NCBI GenBank assembly: GCA_964393575.1
Contig: CAYMUG010000011.1
Location: 1 to 21,358, forward strand
Origin: CAYMUG01 sp964393575
GTDB lineage: Bacteria > Patescibacteriota > Minisyncoccia > Spechtbacterales > 2-12-FULL-38-22
DNA length: 21,358 nt
Direction: 5' to 3'
This document shows, one piece after another, positions 20,185-21,358 of this stretch. The position numbers were made by a program, and so were the translations under genes. Each line of letters opens with the position of its first letter. Position 1 is the first letter of the stretch. The notes under the pieces are model-generated. The model did not search any database, was not told the origin of the DNA, and saw only the letters and a list, made by a program, of their open reading frames with translations.

Positions 20185-20195
20185 TGTTAATGTAG

Positions 20196-20310
20196 GTCGC
20201 AGATCATGGGCATACAGCTAAGTCCCGTGTAGACAAAATTTCAGAAATGCGCCGTTTTAATGTTCGGCGTTATAACTGAATACATCTGCGGCTTTGGTCG
20301 GAGATTTTTT
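20196..20310 (+). ncRNA. Structured rplJ leader, possible L10 autoregulatory leader
   Basis: A closing helix GTCGCAGAT (20196-20204) with ATCTGCGGC (20284-20292, one G-T pair) encloses two hairpins: CATGGG/CCCGTG (20205-20210, 20224-20229) and TTCAG/CTGAA (20240-20244, 20276-20280) capped by CGCCG/CGGCG (20250-20254, 20265-20269). A run of six T follows at 20305-20310. A multibranched leader before rplJ-rplL is what known L10 leaders look like, in which the L10/L12 complex represses its own mRNA. I infer this from position and folding; the kink-turn was not verified. Between it and rplJ lie about 70 bases of AT-rich repeat and a palindromic element. Confidence 0.5.
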
Positions 20311-20352
20311 AATGGTCGGCTCACTCGCAATAGAATCAAGAATTAGGAATTA

Positions 20353-20377
20353 AGAATAAAGAACGGGAATACAGAAT
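20353..20377. repeat. 25-base dispersed repeat, also at 21137-21161
   Basis: Bases 20353-20377 match 21137-21161 at 24 of 25 positions. Both lie in the AT-rich stretches before rplJ and rplL, within runs of AGAAT-type words. Confidence 0.75.
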
Positions 20378-20380
20378 TAA

Positions 20381-20550
20381 GCTCACTCCGTTCGTTTCAA
20401 ATTCTAAATCCTAATATCTAAATTCTAAACAAATCCAAATATCTAATACCCAAAATCCAAAACGTTTTGAATTTAAAATTTTGAATTTTGATATTGTTTA
20501 GAGTTTAGTGTCGTTTTGAAATTAGAATTTATTTTGTGAACGAAGTGAAC
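20381..20550. repeat. Palindromic element directly before rplJ
   Basis: It starts with GCTCACTCCGTTCG (20381-20394), identical to the start of the tsf element, and ends with GTGAACGAAGTGAAC (20536-20550), again 7 bases before the ATG. The interior is different: AAATTCTAAAT-type words on the left and their inverse on the right, with a TTTTGAATTTAAAATTTTGAA centre. Same ends and different middle, 170 bases. Confidence 0.75.
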
Positions 20551-20557
20551 AAAAACC

Positions 20558-21082
20558 ATGGCTATAACAAGACAACAAAAAGAAAACATAGTAAAAGAGA
20601 TAAAACAAGATATAGAAAGTTCTAAATCTATCGTATTTACGGACTTTCAGGGAATGGATGTTAATACAATAACAGAGTTAAGAAGCAAAATAAGTGAAGC
20701 CGGAGGCGCATATAAAGTAGTTAAGAAAACGCTTTTAAAAAAAGCTTTGGAAGATTCCGGAATAGGTGATATCAATATAATGGACTTAGAAGGTCAAATA
20801 GCGGTCGCTTTTAGCAATGAAGATGTAGTATCTGTGGCAAAAGTACTATATGACACAAACAAAAAACTTGAGGTACCTCAAGTTTTAAAAGGTTATATGG
20901 AAGGAAGGGTGCTCGAAGCTGCTGAAGTTAATAAACTGGCAACAATTCCGAGCAGAGAAGAGCTTCTTGCAAAACTTGTGGGTAGTATCAATGCTCCCGT
21001 GAGCGGATTGGTTAATGTATTAGCCGGTAATGTGAGAGGGTTGGTTTATACTCTTAATGCAATTAAAGAGCAAAAATCATAA
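20558..21082 (+). CDS. rplJ: Large-subunit ribosomal protein uL10
   Basis: 174 aa. The start MAITRQQKENIVKEIKQ, the IVFTDFQGMDVNTITELR segment, KVVKKTLLKKAL and the ending PVSGLVNVLAGNVRGLVYTLNAI are typical of uL10. It anchors the bL12 dimers to the ribosomal stalk, which recruits translation factors. The C-terminal helix that binds bL12 is short. The gene has no SD; its leader is the same as that of tsf and rplL. It forms the usual pair with rplL downstream, with a long repeat in between. Confidence 0.97.
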   Translation: MAITRQQKENIVKEIKQDIESSKSIVFTDFQGMDVNTITELRSKISEAGGAYKVVKKTLLKKALEDSGIGDINIMDLEGQIAVAFSNEDVVSVAKVLYDTNKKLEVPQVLKGYMEGRVLEAAEVNKLATIPSREELLAKLVGSINAPVSGLVNVLAGNVRGLVYTLNAIKEQKS

Positions 21083-21105
21083 AGGTCATCTTAAAATTAA
21101 TTAAA

Positions 21106-21297
21106 CTTACTTCACAGAATCAAGAATCAAGAATCAAGAATAAAGAATGGGAATACAGAATATAGAATAAAGAATCAAAAAAGTAATCGCAGCAAAAACA
21201 ATTGCGCGAAGCAGGGTACGTCCTGTGTGCTGCGAAGCGCAATAATTCACAATTCTTGATTCATAATTCTTAATTCTTTTTTGTGAACGAAGTGAAC
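21106..21297. repeat. Palindromic AT-rich element between rplJ and rplL
   Basis: CTTACTTCACAG (21106-21117) followed by AGAATCA repeats on the left is mirrored by AATTCTTGATTC-type repeats (about 21250-21280) and GTGAACGAAGTGAAC (21283-21297) on the right. An inner pair TTGCGC…GCGCAA (about 21200-21242) sits in the middle. The right end is again 7 bases before the ATG. Confidence 0.7.
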
Positions 21298-21304
21298 AAA
21301 AATT

Positions 21305-21358
21305 ATGGCAGAAGAAAAAAACGAACAAAAAGAGGCAGAGGCCAAGGAAGAAGAATCC
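21305..21358 (+). CDS. rplL: Probable start of ribosomal protein bL12, cut by the window end
   Basis: Eighteen codons are visible, MAEEKNEQKEAEAKEEES, with no stop. The call rests on its place directly after rplJ and on a leader (TTTTTGTGAACGAAGTGAAC then AAAAATT) equal to those of rplJ and tsf. The acidic, Glu/Lys-rich start is not the usual bL12 N-terminus, so it would be an extension before the dimerisation domain. bL12 would form the flexible stalk that stimulates the GTPase factors. Confidence 0.7.
   Translation, partial: MAEEKNEQKEAEAKEEES

Noticed and set aside
1..21358. Recoding of TGA as Gly or Trp, as in some Patescibacteria
   Set aside because: TGA ends several clear genes at the expected place (for example the transglycosylase at 1512 and the SD-overlapped gene at 10525), and no family motif reads through TGA.

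Overview
The window looks like a piece of a reduced, AT-rich bacterial genome of the Patescibacteria/Candidate Phyla Radiation type, probably Parcubacteria-like. That placement is an inference. It rests on compact core genes without Shine-Dalgarno (SD) sequences (rpsB, tsf, rpmG, prfA, rplJ), a short EF-Ts (194 aa), acidic N-terminal extensions on uS2 and apparently bL12, zinc-type bL31 and bL33, and many small proteins without an obvious family. TGA works as an ordinary stop, so this is not one of the lineages that recode TGA.

Layout. Bases 1-1512 hold the 3' part of a secreted coiled-coil murein lytic transglycosylase. It is followed by a 100-N gap whose two flanks carry the same 55 bases, so the gap is very likely an unmerged contig overlap. 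Bases 1760-3430 carry three tandem paralogous genes for small membrane-anchored proteins. Each has its own terminator-promoter unit, in which the -35 box of the next gene overlaps the end of the previous terminator. On the minus strand (3434-6570) lie a membrane-anchored protein, prfA, rpmE and a polytopic membrane protein. Bases 6828-8809 are rpsB, tsf and a small TPR-like membrane protein. Bases 8822-9974 are a tRNA/rpmG cluster: Thr(GGT), Tyr(GTA), Thr(TGT), rpmG, Trp(CCA). It contains an interrupted tRNA that encloses tRNA-Thr(GGT), a truncated tRNA-Tyr copy and repeated tRNA 3' ends.

Bases 10190-20071 are mainly accessory. Most genes there have strong SDs, and many have sigma70-type promoters and their own hairpin terminators: two Cys-rich zinc-ribbon-like proteins, a winged-helix-like protein, a GNAT acetyltransferase with a small membrane protein, an Xre HTH/zinc-ribbon protein, an acidic protein, a two-part metallophosphoesterase, a nucleoside 2-deoxyribosyltransferase-like protein, an HNH-type protein and a membrane protein. 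Two genes of more native style, a DEDDh exonuclease-like gene and mltG, lie among them. The window ends with a structured leader, rplJ and the start of rplL.

The most striking unexplained signals are in non-coding DNA. First, nearly every translation gene is preceded by a long imperfect palindrome. For tsf, rplJ and rplL it ends in the same 15-base sequence (GTGAACGAAGTGAAC) exactly 7 bases before the ATG; a diverged form precedes rpmE. Second, a tRNA-like gene is split in its anticodon arm by a perfect 24-bp inverted repeat that encloses a complete tRNA-Thr. Third, the 3' ends of tRNA-Tyr and tRNA-Trp recur downstream of each gene next to an identical 20-bp motif.
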